Assembly: GCA_021799275.1 (NCBI GenBank)
Contig: JAJZAT010000003.1
Coordinates: 98,392-162,391 of the forward strand
DNA: 64,000 nt
From: Bacillota bacterium
GTDB lineage: Bacteria > Bacillota > Sulfobacillia > JAJZYS01 > JAJYTV01
Reading direction: 5' to 3'
Below, one piece after another: positions 8,058 through 15,739 of the stretch (positions are counted from its first letter, which is position 1; every line of letters starts with the position of its first letter). Under the pieces are notes generated by a model. The model saw only the letters and a program-made list of their open reading frames with translations, searched no databases and was not told where the DNA came from. The position numbers and the translations under genes were made by a program.

Positions 8058-8687
8058 ATGTCGGACGGACGCCTGCCGGAGCGACTCGCGGAGGTGATCG
8101 CCCAGCGCCATTGCACCGCACCGGACGTGCCACTGCCGTCCGAGCGGCGTCTCGCGGGGGAACTCGGAGCCAGCCGCGCCATGGTGCGCGAGGCCCTTGC
8201 CATTCTGCGCGCGCAGGGCCAGATCCGCGGCGATGGCGGGCACCCTGCCGTGGCGGCGGTGATCCAGGTGCACCCGGAGCCGCCGCTTGCCGACCGCGCG
8301 GCGATGCTGGAGGCGCGCAGCGTGCTGGAAGGCGAGGTGGCGGCACTGGCCGCCCTGAGGACAGGCCCTGAGGAGTATGCGCGTCTCAGGGACCGCCTGC
8401 GCGCCCTCTTCGCGGCCGAGTCGCCCGAAGCCGCCTGGCGGGCCGAGGCCGATCTCCACCGGGACCTCCTGGCCGCGGCCGGCAACCCCATCCTGGAAAG
8501 TCTTTGCCTGCCCCTGCTCGAGGCGGCCTACCGCGAGCCGCCCGAGGCCACCGGGCCCGAGCGGCTGCGCGCGCACCAGCGCCTGATCGCCGCGATCGGT
8601 CGGCAGCAGCCTCAGCTGGCGCGCGACATGGTGCTTGAGCTCCTGGTCCCGCGGGAAGTGTCGCCTGGGGTCACAGGTAGCGATTGA
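8058..8687 (+). CDS. GntR/FadR-type transcriptional regulator (FCD domain)
   Basis: 209 residues. The N-terminal winged helix-turn-helix shows PLPSERRLAGELGASRAMVREALAILRAQG, the GntR signature. The all-helical FCD domain (about residues 75-200) starts with MLEARSVLEGEVAALAA and has LHRDLLAAAGNP with the conserved His. FCD regulators bind organic acids or acyl-CoA. The ATG has GGAGGG six bases upstream. Divergent position 140 bases from the thioesterase-thiolase-dehydrogenase operon suggests that it controls that operon. It is shorter at the C-terminus than FadR. Its 3' end overlaps the convergent S9 peptidase gene by 17 bases. Confidence 0.88.
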   Translation: MSDGRLPERLAEVIAQRHCTAPDVPLPSERRLAGELGASRAMVREALAILRAQGQIRGDGGHPAVAAVIQVHPEPPLADRAAMLEARSVLEGEVAALAALRTGPEEYARLRDRLRALFAAESPEAAWRAEADLHRDLLAAAGNPILESLCLPLLEAAYREPPEATGPERLRAHQRLIAAIGRQQPQLARDMVLELLVPREVSPGVTGSD

Positions 8688-10638
8688 ACCAGTCCAGGAT
8701 CGCCCGGTAGCGGTGCACCCTGTGCCAGGGCTTGCCGCTGCGGCTCATGCCATGGCTCTCCCCCGGATAGCGGAGCATCTCCACCGTCCTGCCCAGAAGG
8801 CGCAGGACGGTGAACAGTTGCTCGCCCTGCTCGATCGGCAGGCGCATGTCCTGCTCCTGATGCTCGATCAGGAGCGGCGTGCGAATCTCGGACGCGTAGG
8901 TGAGCGGGGACTGCTGCAGGTAGGGCACGGGATCCTCCCACCAGAGCGGGCCATATTGCGGCACCCGTTCGAAGCCGGTGTCGGATGTCCCCATGGCGCT
9001 CATGCGGTTGACGACGGACCGCATCGTCACAGCCGCGCGGAAACGCCTCGTGTGCGAGATCGCCCAGTTCACCATGAAGCCGCCGTAGCTGCCGCCGGCG
9101 ATGCCGAGCCGCAGCGGCGAGAGCCGCGGATAGCGGCGCAGGGCCTCGTCCAGGGCCGCCATGACGTCCCTATAGTCCTTGTCGCCCCAGCGGCCGACGA
9201 TGGCGCTGCAGAACCCTTCGCCGTAGCCCTGGCTGCCGCGGGGGTTCGTGAACAGCACGGCGTAGCCCGCCGCCCGCAGGAGCTGGAACTCGAGGTGCAG
9301 GCGCATGCCGTACATGCTCATAGGGCCGCCGTGCACCTCCACCACGAGCGGCACGCCGACCTCCTCGCCGTCGGGCATGAGCAGCCAGCAGTCGATCTTC
9401 GGGCCGCCTTCCGCCCGGGCCAGGAAATGTTCGGGCCTCCTGACCGACTTGCGCAGGTCCTCCGGCAGGCTGCCCGCGGCGAGCAGGCGTTCCTCCCCCG
9501 CCTGGGCCAGCGCGATCGCGGACACCTCGTCGAAATCGGCATAGGCGATGGCGAAGCCGACCTCCGGATGATGGTCGAAGGCGTAGATCACCCGCTCACC
9601 GGTGACGAGCGGACGTAGGCCGCCGTCCCCGAGCTGCCAGATGCCGACCCGGCCTTCATCCGAGACCTGCGCGTAGACCGAGCCGCCGTGGGCGACGAGG
9701 CGCATGCCGCCCGGCGCCCCGAGATCGGTGCCGCTCTGGTCCCCGAGGGAGCGGTCCAGGGCGCGGCTGAGGCAGCGCACCCCCTCCCCCTCGCTCCAGG
9801 CGTAGAGGCGGGTGTGGCCGTAGCCGAGGTCGATCGGGTCGTCCGCCGCGAAGTAGATGGTCCCTCCATCCTCCGCGAAGGTGTGGGCCATGACGCCGAG
9901 ACGTCCGTCGGTGAGGCGTCGCGCGGTGCGCAGGCCGAGGTCGTAGAGGTAGACGTCCTCGAGGCCAGGCCGCCGTTCGGCGTCCGGACGGCGGTAGGAC
10001 AGGAAGGCGATCTTCGTCCCGTCCGGCGACACCACGGGATCCTGGCAATCGAAGGCGCCGCTCTGCAGGATGTCGATCCGGCCTTCGGCAAGGTCCATCA
10101 GGGCGAGCGCCTTGCGCGTATCGGGCAGGAAGCCCTCGCCGTCGAGCTTGTGGTAGAGCGACTTGATCCGGCGGACATCCTGATTGAAGCGGATGTACGC
10201 ATCGTCGCTCTCCGGCCGCTTGCCCGAGCGCAGGCGTTCGTCCTTGAGCGGCACGCTGAGGACGAGCCGGTCCGGCCCGAGCCACGCGAAGTCCGAGACG
10301 CCGTAGGTGAGGTCCGTGAGGACCCGCGGCTCGCCGCCATCCGATGGCATCAGCCAGAGCTGCGCCGGCCCGTCGGTGCGCCGCAGGAAGGCGATCATCC
10401 GGCCATCCGGCGAGAAGAGGGGGTGCTGGTCCGAGGGCCCCGAGGTCATGGGCCTTGTGTCCCCCGACACGATGTCGAGACGCAAGATGCGGCTCTTCTG
10501 ACGGTTCTCGTCGGGGACAAAGAAGGACTCGGTGACGAGCAGGCTCCTGCCGGCCGGGTCGAAGACCGGTTGGCCGATCGCGCGGATGCCCATCAGGACC
10601 TGCGGGTCCAGTGCCCCAGAGCGCTCTAGGTTGTTCAT
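8671..10638 (-). CDS. S9 family peptidase (acylaminoacyl-peptidase/prolyl oligopeptidase type)
   Basis: 655 residues: an N-terminal seven-bladed beta-propeller (about residues 20-390) with repeated WD/TolB-like strands such as SPDGRMIAFLRR and SPDGTKIAFLSYR, then an alpha/beta-hydrolase domain. HGGPMSMYG forms the oxyanion loop, GGSYGGF holds the nucleophilic Ser, and IEHQEQDMRLP and GESHGMSRSGKP supply the Asp and His. Such enzymes trim short or N-acylated peptides in the cytosol; no signal peptide is visible. The ATG at 10638 is chosen because the N-terminus there matches the family; its ribosome-binding site is weak. It follows the metallo-hydrolase gene by 58 bases. Confidence 0.9.
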   Translation of the reverse strand: MNNLERSGALDPQVLMGIRAIGQPVFDPAGRSLLVTESFFVPDENRQKSRILRLDIVSGDTRPMTSGPSDQHPLFSPDGRMIAFLRRTDGPAQLWLMPSDGGEPRVLTDLTYGVSDFAWLGPDRLVLSVPLKDERLRSGKRPESDDAYIRFNQDVRRIKSLYHKLDGEGFLPDTRKALALMDLAEGRIDILQSGAFDCQDPVVSPDGTKIAFLSYRRPDAERRPGLEDVYLYDLGLRTARRLTDGRLGVMAHTFAEDGGTIYFAADDPIDLGYGHTRLYAWSEGEGVRCLSRALDRSLGDQSGTDLGAPGGMRLVAHGGSVYAQVSDEGRVGIWQLGDGGLRPLVTGERVIYAFDHHPEVGFAIAYADFDEVSAIALAQAGEERLLAAGSLPEDLRKSVRRPEHFLARAEGGPKIDCWLLMPDGEEVGVPLVVEVHGGPMSMYGMRLHLEFQLLRAAGYAVLFTNPRGSQGYGEGFCSAIVGRWGDKDYRDVMAALDEALRRYPRLSPLRLGIAGGSYGGFMVNWAISHTRRFRAAVTMRSVVNRMSAMGTSDTGFERVPQYGPLWWEDPVPYLQQSPLTYASEIRTPLLIEHQEQDMRLPIEQGEQLFTVLRLLGRTVEMLRYPGESHGMSRSGKPWHRVHRYRAILDWFNRYL

Positions 10639-10696
10639 GTGTTTCCCATTCCGCACGTGCGGCGGGCCTCCTGCAGGGAGGCGGCCGCGCGCCTGC

Positions 10697-11443
10697 TCAG
10701 CGGGCGAAAGCCTGCCAGAACGGCTCCTTGGACTGGTCACGGTCGTGGCCGAAGAAGACGGCGGCATCCTCGGCTTCCGCGACCGCACGCAGCCGGTCGA
10801 CGCTCGCCTGCCCCTGGGCCCTGTCCGTCATGGCGCCCAGGATGTCGTCCTGCCAGTTGCGCCGCGTATACACCGCGTCGATCGTCAGGAGCAGCGGGCG
10901 CACGCCTTGAGGCCGCAGCAAAAGCGACATGTGGCCCGGCGTATGGCCCGGTGTGTGGACGAGCCTGACGCCCGGCATCGGCTCCGCCCCGTCCTGCACG
11001 GTCTCGTAGCGCAGGCCGAGATCGATCCACTCCGGGAGCTCGGGATCCTGCCGCAGGGCCTGCAGTTCGTCCGTGTGGATCAGGATGCGGGTGCCCTGGA
11101 AGATACCGCTGCCGCCCGCGTGGTCGAAGTGCCTATGCGTGAAGATGACGCCGTCGATGTCTTGCGGGTGCAGGCCCTGGCGGTCCAGCACCTCAGCCAC
11201 CATGTCGCCACTCTGCATCTGCGGCATGATGAGGTCTCCCGGCTCCATCTCGCCGAAGTAGCGCTCGTTGCCGACGCAGCCCCTCGGCATGCCCGTATCC
11301 ACCAGCAGGAGGCCGTCGTCTCCCCGCAAGAGGTAGGCCCAGATCGGGATCCGCACCACGTCGCCCACGGGATGGCCCGTTACGAGCTGCGATTGGTCGA
11401 TGAGGCAGTAGCCCATGTTCAGAAACCGCACGTCGCGCAGCAT
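10697..11443 (-). CDS. Metallo-beta-lactamase fold hydrolase (N-acyl homoserine lactonase-like)
   Basis: 248 residues with the metal signature T-HRHFDH-AGG (H103, H105, D107, H108), a further His in HTPGHTPGH (163-171) and Asp in LTIDAVY (D189). Spacing and the N-terminal segment (GYCLIDQSQL...IPIWAYLL) resemble AttM/AiiA-type lactonases. The family hydrolyses lactone or ester rings with two metal ions. Whether the substrate is a quorum signal or another lactone cannot be judged; many genomes without AHL signalling carry these enzymes. It may be cotranscribed with the downstream S9 peptidase. Confidence 0.8.
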   Translation of the reverse strand: MLRDVRFLNMGYCLIDQSQLVTGHPVGDVVRIPIWAYLLRGDDGLLLVDTGMPRGCVGNERYFGEMEPGDLIMPQMQSGDMVAEVLDRQGLHPQDIDGVIFTHRHFDHAGGSGIFQGTRILIHTDELQALRQDPELPEWIDLGLRYETVQDGAEPMPGVRLVHTPGHTPGHMSLLLRPQGVRPLLLTIDAVYTRRNWQDDILGAMTDRAQGQASVDRLRAVAEAEDAAVFFGHDRDQSKEPFWQAFAR

Positions 11444-12111
11444 GGCAAGCCTCCGTTTCCGCTGTCCCGCAGGGGCAACATGCCATGGGGTTGGCGATCG
11501 GGCGCTGCCGCTCCTGCCGCCTGCCAGCGCGTTGCGCTAGTCCGCCGCCTGCGGGTCGAGGGCCCAAGCCATCGGCCCATCGGATCGACACGCGTCTCGA
11601 GACGGCAAGCGGCGCCGGGATGCTGGGCCAGATCGCCAGACCCAGCAGATCCATGGGAGCGGTTGCCCGTTTCGGGCTCGGTGAGGTTTGCCTCGCGGAC
11701 GACGACGCCGAGTTCAGGCCCGTTTCGCTTTTGGCGGCTTCCTGCGGCTGGCAGCGGTGGGGCCACCTGCGACGTCCGAACGGCCACGACGGTTCGTCGC
11801 TGCCGAACACCGAGCCGGTGGTCGCTGAAGCTAGCTCCGTCGGGCATCCGGGGTGCCCGCACGCAGCCTGCGACAACACCCAGACGCTGCTATCCCTGAT
11901 TCCACGCGGTGGTAGTCCCGAGATCCCTCCAGCCACTCGGCAGGGTTCGACGTTTTCCGACTGGACATGTCGAATGAGGCCAATGGCCCATGTAGCCTCC
12001 CTCTAGCGGAGTTAGCCTCTGGATAATCGATACCACCTATGGACGTCCGCCGGGTGACCGGTCCCGCGTACAGATGGCGGTGGTCGTGAAGACGAGAGGG
12101 AGGCAGGAACA
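11444..12111. other. 668-base stretch with no recognised gene
   Basis: Open frames exist on both strands but their translations are Arg/Ser/Pro-rich and match no family I know, so none is called. The last 100 bases before 12112 should hold the promoter and ribosome-binding site of the cytochrome operon: a GATAAT at about 12020-12025 could be a -10 element, with no clear -35 partner, and GGGAGG precedes the first ATG. Confidence 0.5.
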
Positions 12112-12207
12112 ATGGCGGGAAACGTGTGGCCGAACTTCGTCGTTGAGGGCCTCCTGCTGCTGGCGTTCATCGGCGCGCTCGTTCTGAGATACCCGCACCA
12201 TGAGTAG
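12112..12207 (+). CDS. 31-residue single-span membrane peptide of the cytochrome b operon
   Basis: ATG with GAGGGAGG upstream opens a 31-codon frame that ends in TAG at 12205. The product is mostly one hydrophobic helix (FVVEGLLLLAFIGALVLRY) with a charged tail (PHHE). The next gene, cytochrome b, starts inside it and overlaps by eight bases, so translation is probably coupled. Small one-helix subunits are known in b6f and bc complexes (for example PetG and PetL), and this could be an analogue; no sequence homology is claimed. Confidence 0.65.
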   Translation: MAGNVWPNFVVEGLLLLAFIGALVLRYPHHE

Positions 12208-12841
12208 GCGGGACCACGGGTCCGCCAACTGGACCGCAGCGGTGCGCAAGCAGGCGGAAACCTTCACCTGGGACATGCTGCTGCCCACGGAGCAGCCGAT
12301 CTACGTGCGATCCGTGGTATACAGCTTCGGCGCTCTCACCCTTGGCGCCCTGGTGGTCGTGGTCCTGAGCGGCATCGTCCTCGCCGCGAACGGCCCCTTC
12401 TGGTGGCAGACGCCAGGCGCCGGCGCGTTCATGCGCGGAATCCACTACTGGGGCGTCCAGGCGTTCTTCTTCTTCATGATCCTGCACCTGACGGCGCAGT
12501 TCTTCATGGGCTCCTGGCGTCTTGGCCGACAAGGCACCTGGGTTCTCGGCGTCCTCAGCTTCGCCGTGTCGGTGGTCACCGCGTTCACCGGCTACCTGTC
12601 GCGCGGGGACTTCTTCTCGCAGTGGAACCAGGTGCAGTCGAAGGACGCCTTCAACGGCGCCGGCATCGGCGGCTGGTTCAACGTCCTCAACAACGGCCAG
12701 ATCTACGGACTGCACATCGCCGTCCTGCCCGCGATCCTGATCGCCATGGTCAGCCTGCACCTCCTGCTCGTGCGCAGGCACGGCGTGGTGCCGCCCTACC
12801 CTGCCGAGAATGAGCGGTTGGAAAGGGGGCCCGCCCGATGA
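12200..12841 (+). CDS. Cytochrome b6-type quinol oxidoreductase subunit
   Basis: 213 residues with four transmembrane helices, as in cytochrome b6 / N-terminal cytochrome b. Heme ligands are H82 and H96 (13 residues apart) in helix B and H172 and H187 (14 apart) in helix D; the 14-residue spacing is that of b6f-type rather than bc1-type proteins. SQWNQVQSKDAFNG lies in the loop between helices C and D. It would oxidise menaquinol and carry electrons across the membrane. It is coupled to a 31-codon gene upstream and overlaps the next gene by four bases. No Rieske protein is encoded beside it. Confidence 0.9.
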   Translation: MSRRDHGSANWTAAVRKQAETFTWDMLLPTEQPIYVRSVVYSFGALTLGALVVVVLSGIVLAANGPFWWQTPGAGAFMRGIHYWGVQAFFFFMILHLTAQFFMGSWRLGRQGTWVLGVLSFAVSVVTAFTGYLSRGDFFSQWNQVQSKDAFNGAGIGGWFNVLNNGQIYGLHIAVLPAILIAMVSLHLLLVRRHGVVPPYPAENERLERGPAR

Positions 12842-13827
12842 GGCGCTACCTGACGGACCCTGAGAAGTATCCCCAGACGCGCTTCGACCTGGTGAAGGAA
12901 GCCGTGATCAGCGGCCTCGTGGTGCTGGTCCTCGTGGTCATCGCGTCCGCCGCCCTCGGCGTGCCCTACGTCAAGCCCCTCACCATCCAGCAGGTGGCCA
13001 CCTCGGAGCCGGTGCTCTTCCTGCAGACGGCGGCGCACGAACTCGACGACACATCGGCGATCGCGCAGTACGGTCCGCCCTACAACAACGGGACCGGCAG
13101 CCTGCAGGCGATCGGCTCCTTCCATCCGCAGACGCTCCTCGGCGTCACCACGCCGATCAACCCGGCACAGGTCGATGTGCTACGGCCCCTCTCCATGGCG
13201 GTACCCCTTGACCCTGCGCTGAAGCCCGCGCTGTCACGGTGGGCCGCGGCGTCGCGCAGCCAGCAGGACGCCTGGGTCAACGCCTACCTGCAAGCCCTTT
13301 CCCGCGCAAGCGCGGCCGGCAGTTCGGTCCAGGTGCCAATGGCCGCCGACGGCCCGGTTCCCGCCATGCTCTCCGCCCTCAGGGCCCTCGGCTCAGGCGG
13401 GCTCATGTCGGGCGCGCTCGACCGCCTCAACCCCGTGTACCGCTACGACGTGGCCCCCAGCCTCCTGTTCCTGCAAGGGACGGCCCTGCAGCAGATGGCG
13501 CAGAAGTATGACCTTCTCGGCGGCGAGTGGGGCATCATGCACGACGAACTCAACTACCCAGGGCCCTGGTGGCTGACACCCTACACCGCCCTCTACCAGA
13601 TCCCGCCCTACTCAACATCCCCAGCAGGCGACCTGATGGCCGCGTACAGCATGCTGATCATCCTGCTGCTTCTCCTGGCCATTCCGTTCCTGCCGGGCGT
13701 GCGCGAACTGCCGAACAAGCTGCGCGTCTACCGCCTGGTCTGGCGGGACTGGTACCACAGCGTCGAGCGGGGACCCGGCGCCGCCACGCGCAGCGCGCAG
13801 GCCGAACAGAGGAGGCAGGCGACATGA
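12838..13827 (+). CDS. Membrane-anchored protein of the cytochrome b operon, large extracytoplasmic domain
   Basis: 329 residues, not recognised. One helix near the N-terminus (about 20-45, KEAVISGLVVLVLVVIASA) and one near residues 270-295 (MLIILLLLLAIPFLPG) flank about 220 residues that should face outward. In position and N-terminal style it resembles subunit IV of b6f complexes (YLTDPEKYPQTRFDLVKEAV), but the PEWY motif of the quinol-oxidation site is absent and there is no CxxCH heme site. The C-terminal tail (LRVYRLVWRDWYHSVERG) is basic and should be cytoplasmic. It overlaps both neighbours by four bases. Confidence 0.75.
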   Translation: MRRYLTDPEKYPQTRFDLVKEAVISGLVVLVLVVIASAALGVPYVKPLTIQQVATSEPVLFLQTAAHELDDTSAIAQYGPPYNNGTGSLQAIGSFHPQTLLGVTTPINPAQVDVLRPLSMAVPLDPALKPALSRWAAASRSQQDAWVNAYLQALSRASAAGSSVQVPMAADGPVPAMLSALRALGSGGLMSGALDRLNPVYRYDVAPSLLFLQGTALQQMAQKYDLLGGEWGIMHDELNYPGPWWLTPYTALYQIPPYSTSPAGDLMAAYSMLIILLLLLAIPFLPGVRELPNKLRVYRLVWRDWYHSVERGPGAATRSAQAEQRRQAT

Positions 13828-14066
13828 GGGGCGTGCTCTTTCCCGTGCTGTGGTTTGGCGGGCTCGGCCTCGGCACCCTTGGCACGGGTTTCCTCTACGA
13901 GGCCGCCACGCGCGGCAGCGGCGGCGACCTTGTCCTGGGTCTCTTGCTCTTCCTGCCGGGACTCTACATCGCGGGCACGGTGCTGGCGCGCGCCCGGCTG
14001 GCCTACCGCGCCGCGAAAAACCGTCATCCGGGCGCAGAGCGCACGTCGGCGCAGGCGACGCCCTGA
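13824..14066 (+). CDS. Small two-helix membrane protein of the cytochrome b operon
   Basis: 80 residues: two hydrophobic segments (VLFPVLWFGGLGLGTLG and DLVLGLLLFLPGLYIAGTVL) and a basic C-terminus. The ATG overlaps the previous stop (ATGA). It is the last gene before a strong hairpin, so it belongs to the operon. No family is recognised; an accessory or assembly subunit is the natural guess. Confidence 0.7.
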   Translation: MRGVLFPVLWFGGLGLGTLGTGFLYEAATRGSGGDLVLGLLLFLPGLYIAGTVLARARLAYRAAKNRHPGAERTSAQATP

Positions 14067-14152
14067 AGCCCGCATGTGCTGAGCGCCCGCGACCGCGGCA
14101 ACCGAGGTAGCGGATCAGCTAGCGACGGTGCATCCGAACGACATCCCACCGG

Positions 14153-14188
14153 GTCCGGGGTGCGGCCACACAGGGCCGCGCCCCGGAC
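14153..14188 (+). terminator. Hairpin ending the cytochrome b operon
   Basis: GTCCGGGG-T-GCGGCC pairs with GGCCGC-G-CCCCGGAC around a 6-base loop, giving about 14 GC-rich pairs. A T-rich run (CTCTCGTTGGTCTCTTT) follows but is not a clean U tract. Confidence 0.65.
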
Positions 14189-14298
14189 CTCTCGTTGGTC
14201 TCTTTCCCTGCTGACAACGGCATATTTGTCGGATTGCACGCTATCGTAGACCGCGGGCCCGTGCGACACAGTTCTGCCCGCGGGAGGTATGAACGAGC

Positions 14299-15501
14299 GT
14301 GGACCTAGATCCGGCTGAAGTCATGTCCCTGCTTGAGGCGGTGCAACCGGACGTCCTCGGCTGGCGGCGACACCTGCACGCTCATCCCGAAGTCTCGTTC
14401 CACGAGCGCGAGACGGCCGAATTCGTGTACCAGACGCTTCAGCGGTTTGAGGGTCTTGAGCTCACCCGGCCCACCGAGTTTAGCGTCGTCGCCCGACTCG
14501 TGGGCACGGCGCCCGGCCCCGTCCTGGCGATGCGCGCCGACATCGACGCGCTGCCGATCACCGAGGAGAACGAGATCGAGTTCGGGTCCCAGAACCCGGG
14601 CGCTATGCACGCCTGCGGTCACGACGCGCATACCGCGATGCTGCTCGGCACGGCCAAGGTGCTCTGCGCTCTGCGCGACCGGCTCCAGGGCGAGATACGC
14701 TTCGTCTTCCAGCCGGCCGAGGAGCTGCCCCCCGGCGGGGCGCAGCCGCTCTGCGACAGCGGCGCGATCGACGGTGTCGACGCCGTGATCGGCGCGCATG
14801 TCTGGACTCCCCTGCCGGTCGGCACGGTGGCCGTGAAGAGCGGTCCCATGATGGCGTCGTCCGACACCTTCGATCTTGTCATCCGCGGGCGCGGCGGGCA
14901 CGCGGCCCAGCCCCACCTGGGCGTGGACTGCGTCGCAGTCGCCGCCCAGGCCATCGTCAACCTGCAGCAGGTCGTCTCGCGCGCCACCGACCCTCTGAAG
15001 CCCCTCGTCGTCTCGATCACGAAGATCCACGCCGGGACCACCAGCAACGTGATCCCCGACGAGGCGGAACTCGCCGGCACGGTGCGCTCCTTCGACCCCG
15101 AGCAGAGGCGGCAGGTACCCGGCATCATGGAGCGCGTCCTGCGTGGCGTGACGCAAGCCCATGGCGCCGAGTACGACCTTCGCTACCAGTTTGGCTACCG
15201 GCCGGTGATCAACGACCCCAGGGTCTCCGCCTGGGTCGAGGAGGCGCTTCTCGCCGAATTCGGCCGGGATGCCGTCGTGGCGCCCGAGCCGAGCATGGGC
15301 GGCGAGGACTTCTCCGCCTACCTGACCAAGGCCCCGGGGACCTTCTTCCTCATCGGCGCGGGCAACGCCGCCAAGGGCCTCGCCTACCCCCACCACAACG
15401 CCCGCTTCAATATCGACGAAGACGCACTACGGATCGGCACCAGGGCGGAAGTGCACGCGGCCCTGCACCTGCTCGAGCAGTTGCGTGCGGCCGGTCGCTG
15501 A
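14299..15501 (+). CDS. M20 family amidohydrolase (N-acyl-amino-acid/hippurate hydrolase type)
   Basis: 400 residues. Metal-binding and catalytic segments are clear: ACGHDAHTAMLLG (Cys/His/Asp), FVFQPAEELPPGG (Glu pair), GAHVWTPLPVGT and, at the C-terminus, PSMGGEDFSAYL and PHHNARFNIDE. These place it with IAA-amino-acid hydrolase-like carboxypeptidases that remove acyl groups from amino acids in the cytosol. The GTG start has GGGAGG 12 bases upstream; the nearby ATG is in another frame. A DUF3311 protein and a sodium symporter follow, so uptake and hydrolysis of an acylated amino acid or related organic acid is a reasonable joint role. Confidence 0.9.
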   Translation: MDLDPAEVMSLLEAVQPDVLGWRRHLHAHPEVSFHERETAEFVYQTLQRFEGLELTRPTEFSVVARLVGTAPGPVLAMRADIDALPITEENEIEFGSQNPGAMHACGHDAHTAMLLGTAKVLCALRDRLQGEIRFVFQPAEELPPGGAQPLCDSGAIDGVDAVIGAHVWTPLPVGTVAVKSGPMMASSDTFDLVIRGRGGHAAQPHLGVDCVAVAAQAIVNLQQVVSRATDPLKPLVVSITKIHAGTTSNVIPDEAELAGTVRSFDPEQRRQVPGIMERVLRGVTQAHGAEYDLRYQFGYRPVINDPRVSAWVEEALLAEFGRDAVVAPEPSMGGEDFSAYLTKAPGTFFLIGAGNAAKGLAYPHHNARFNIDEDALRIGTRAEVHAALHLLEQLRAAGR

Positions 15502-15529
15502 TTCCTCTGAAGGAACGGAGGCGGTACAC

Positions 15530-15730
15530 GTGGCGATTCGCTGGCTGGCCATCCTCCCGCCGCTCGCCTTCCTGGTGGGCGTCCTGTTTGCCAACTCGGT
15601 CACGCCGTATGTCCTGGGCCTGCCATTCCTCTGGTTCTACATCTCCGCCTGCGTCGTGTTCACTGCGCTCGTGATGATCGTCGTCTACGTGCTGGATCCG
15701 GCCAACAAAGGGCCGGAACTCCAGGACTAG
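15530..15730 (+). CDS. DUF3311 membrane protein (symporter partner)
   Basis: 66 residues with two membrane helices (LAILPPLAFLVGVLFANSV and GLPFLWFYISACVVFTALVMIVVY). LPFLWFY is typical of DUF3311. Members nearly always sit just before an SSS-family permease, as here, where the permease begins nine bases later. Role in transporter assembly is presumed. The GTG start is chosen because GGAGG lies at proper spacing and the upstream part of the frame is not protein-like. Confidence 0.82.
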   Translation: MAIRWLAILPPLAFLVGVLFANSVTPYVLGLPFLWFYISACVVFTALVMIVVYVLDPANKGPELQD

Positions 15731-15739
15731 AAGGAGGGG

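Noticed and set aside
11193..11936. Frames upstream of the lactonase-like gene that could be a transposase remnant
   Set aside because: No DDE, zinc-ribbon or IS end motif could be recognised, so no mobile element is claimed.
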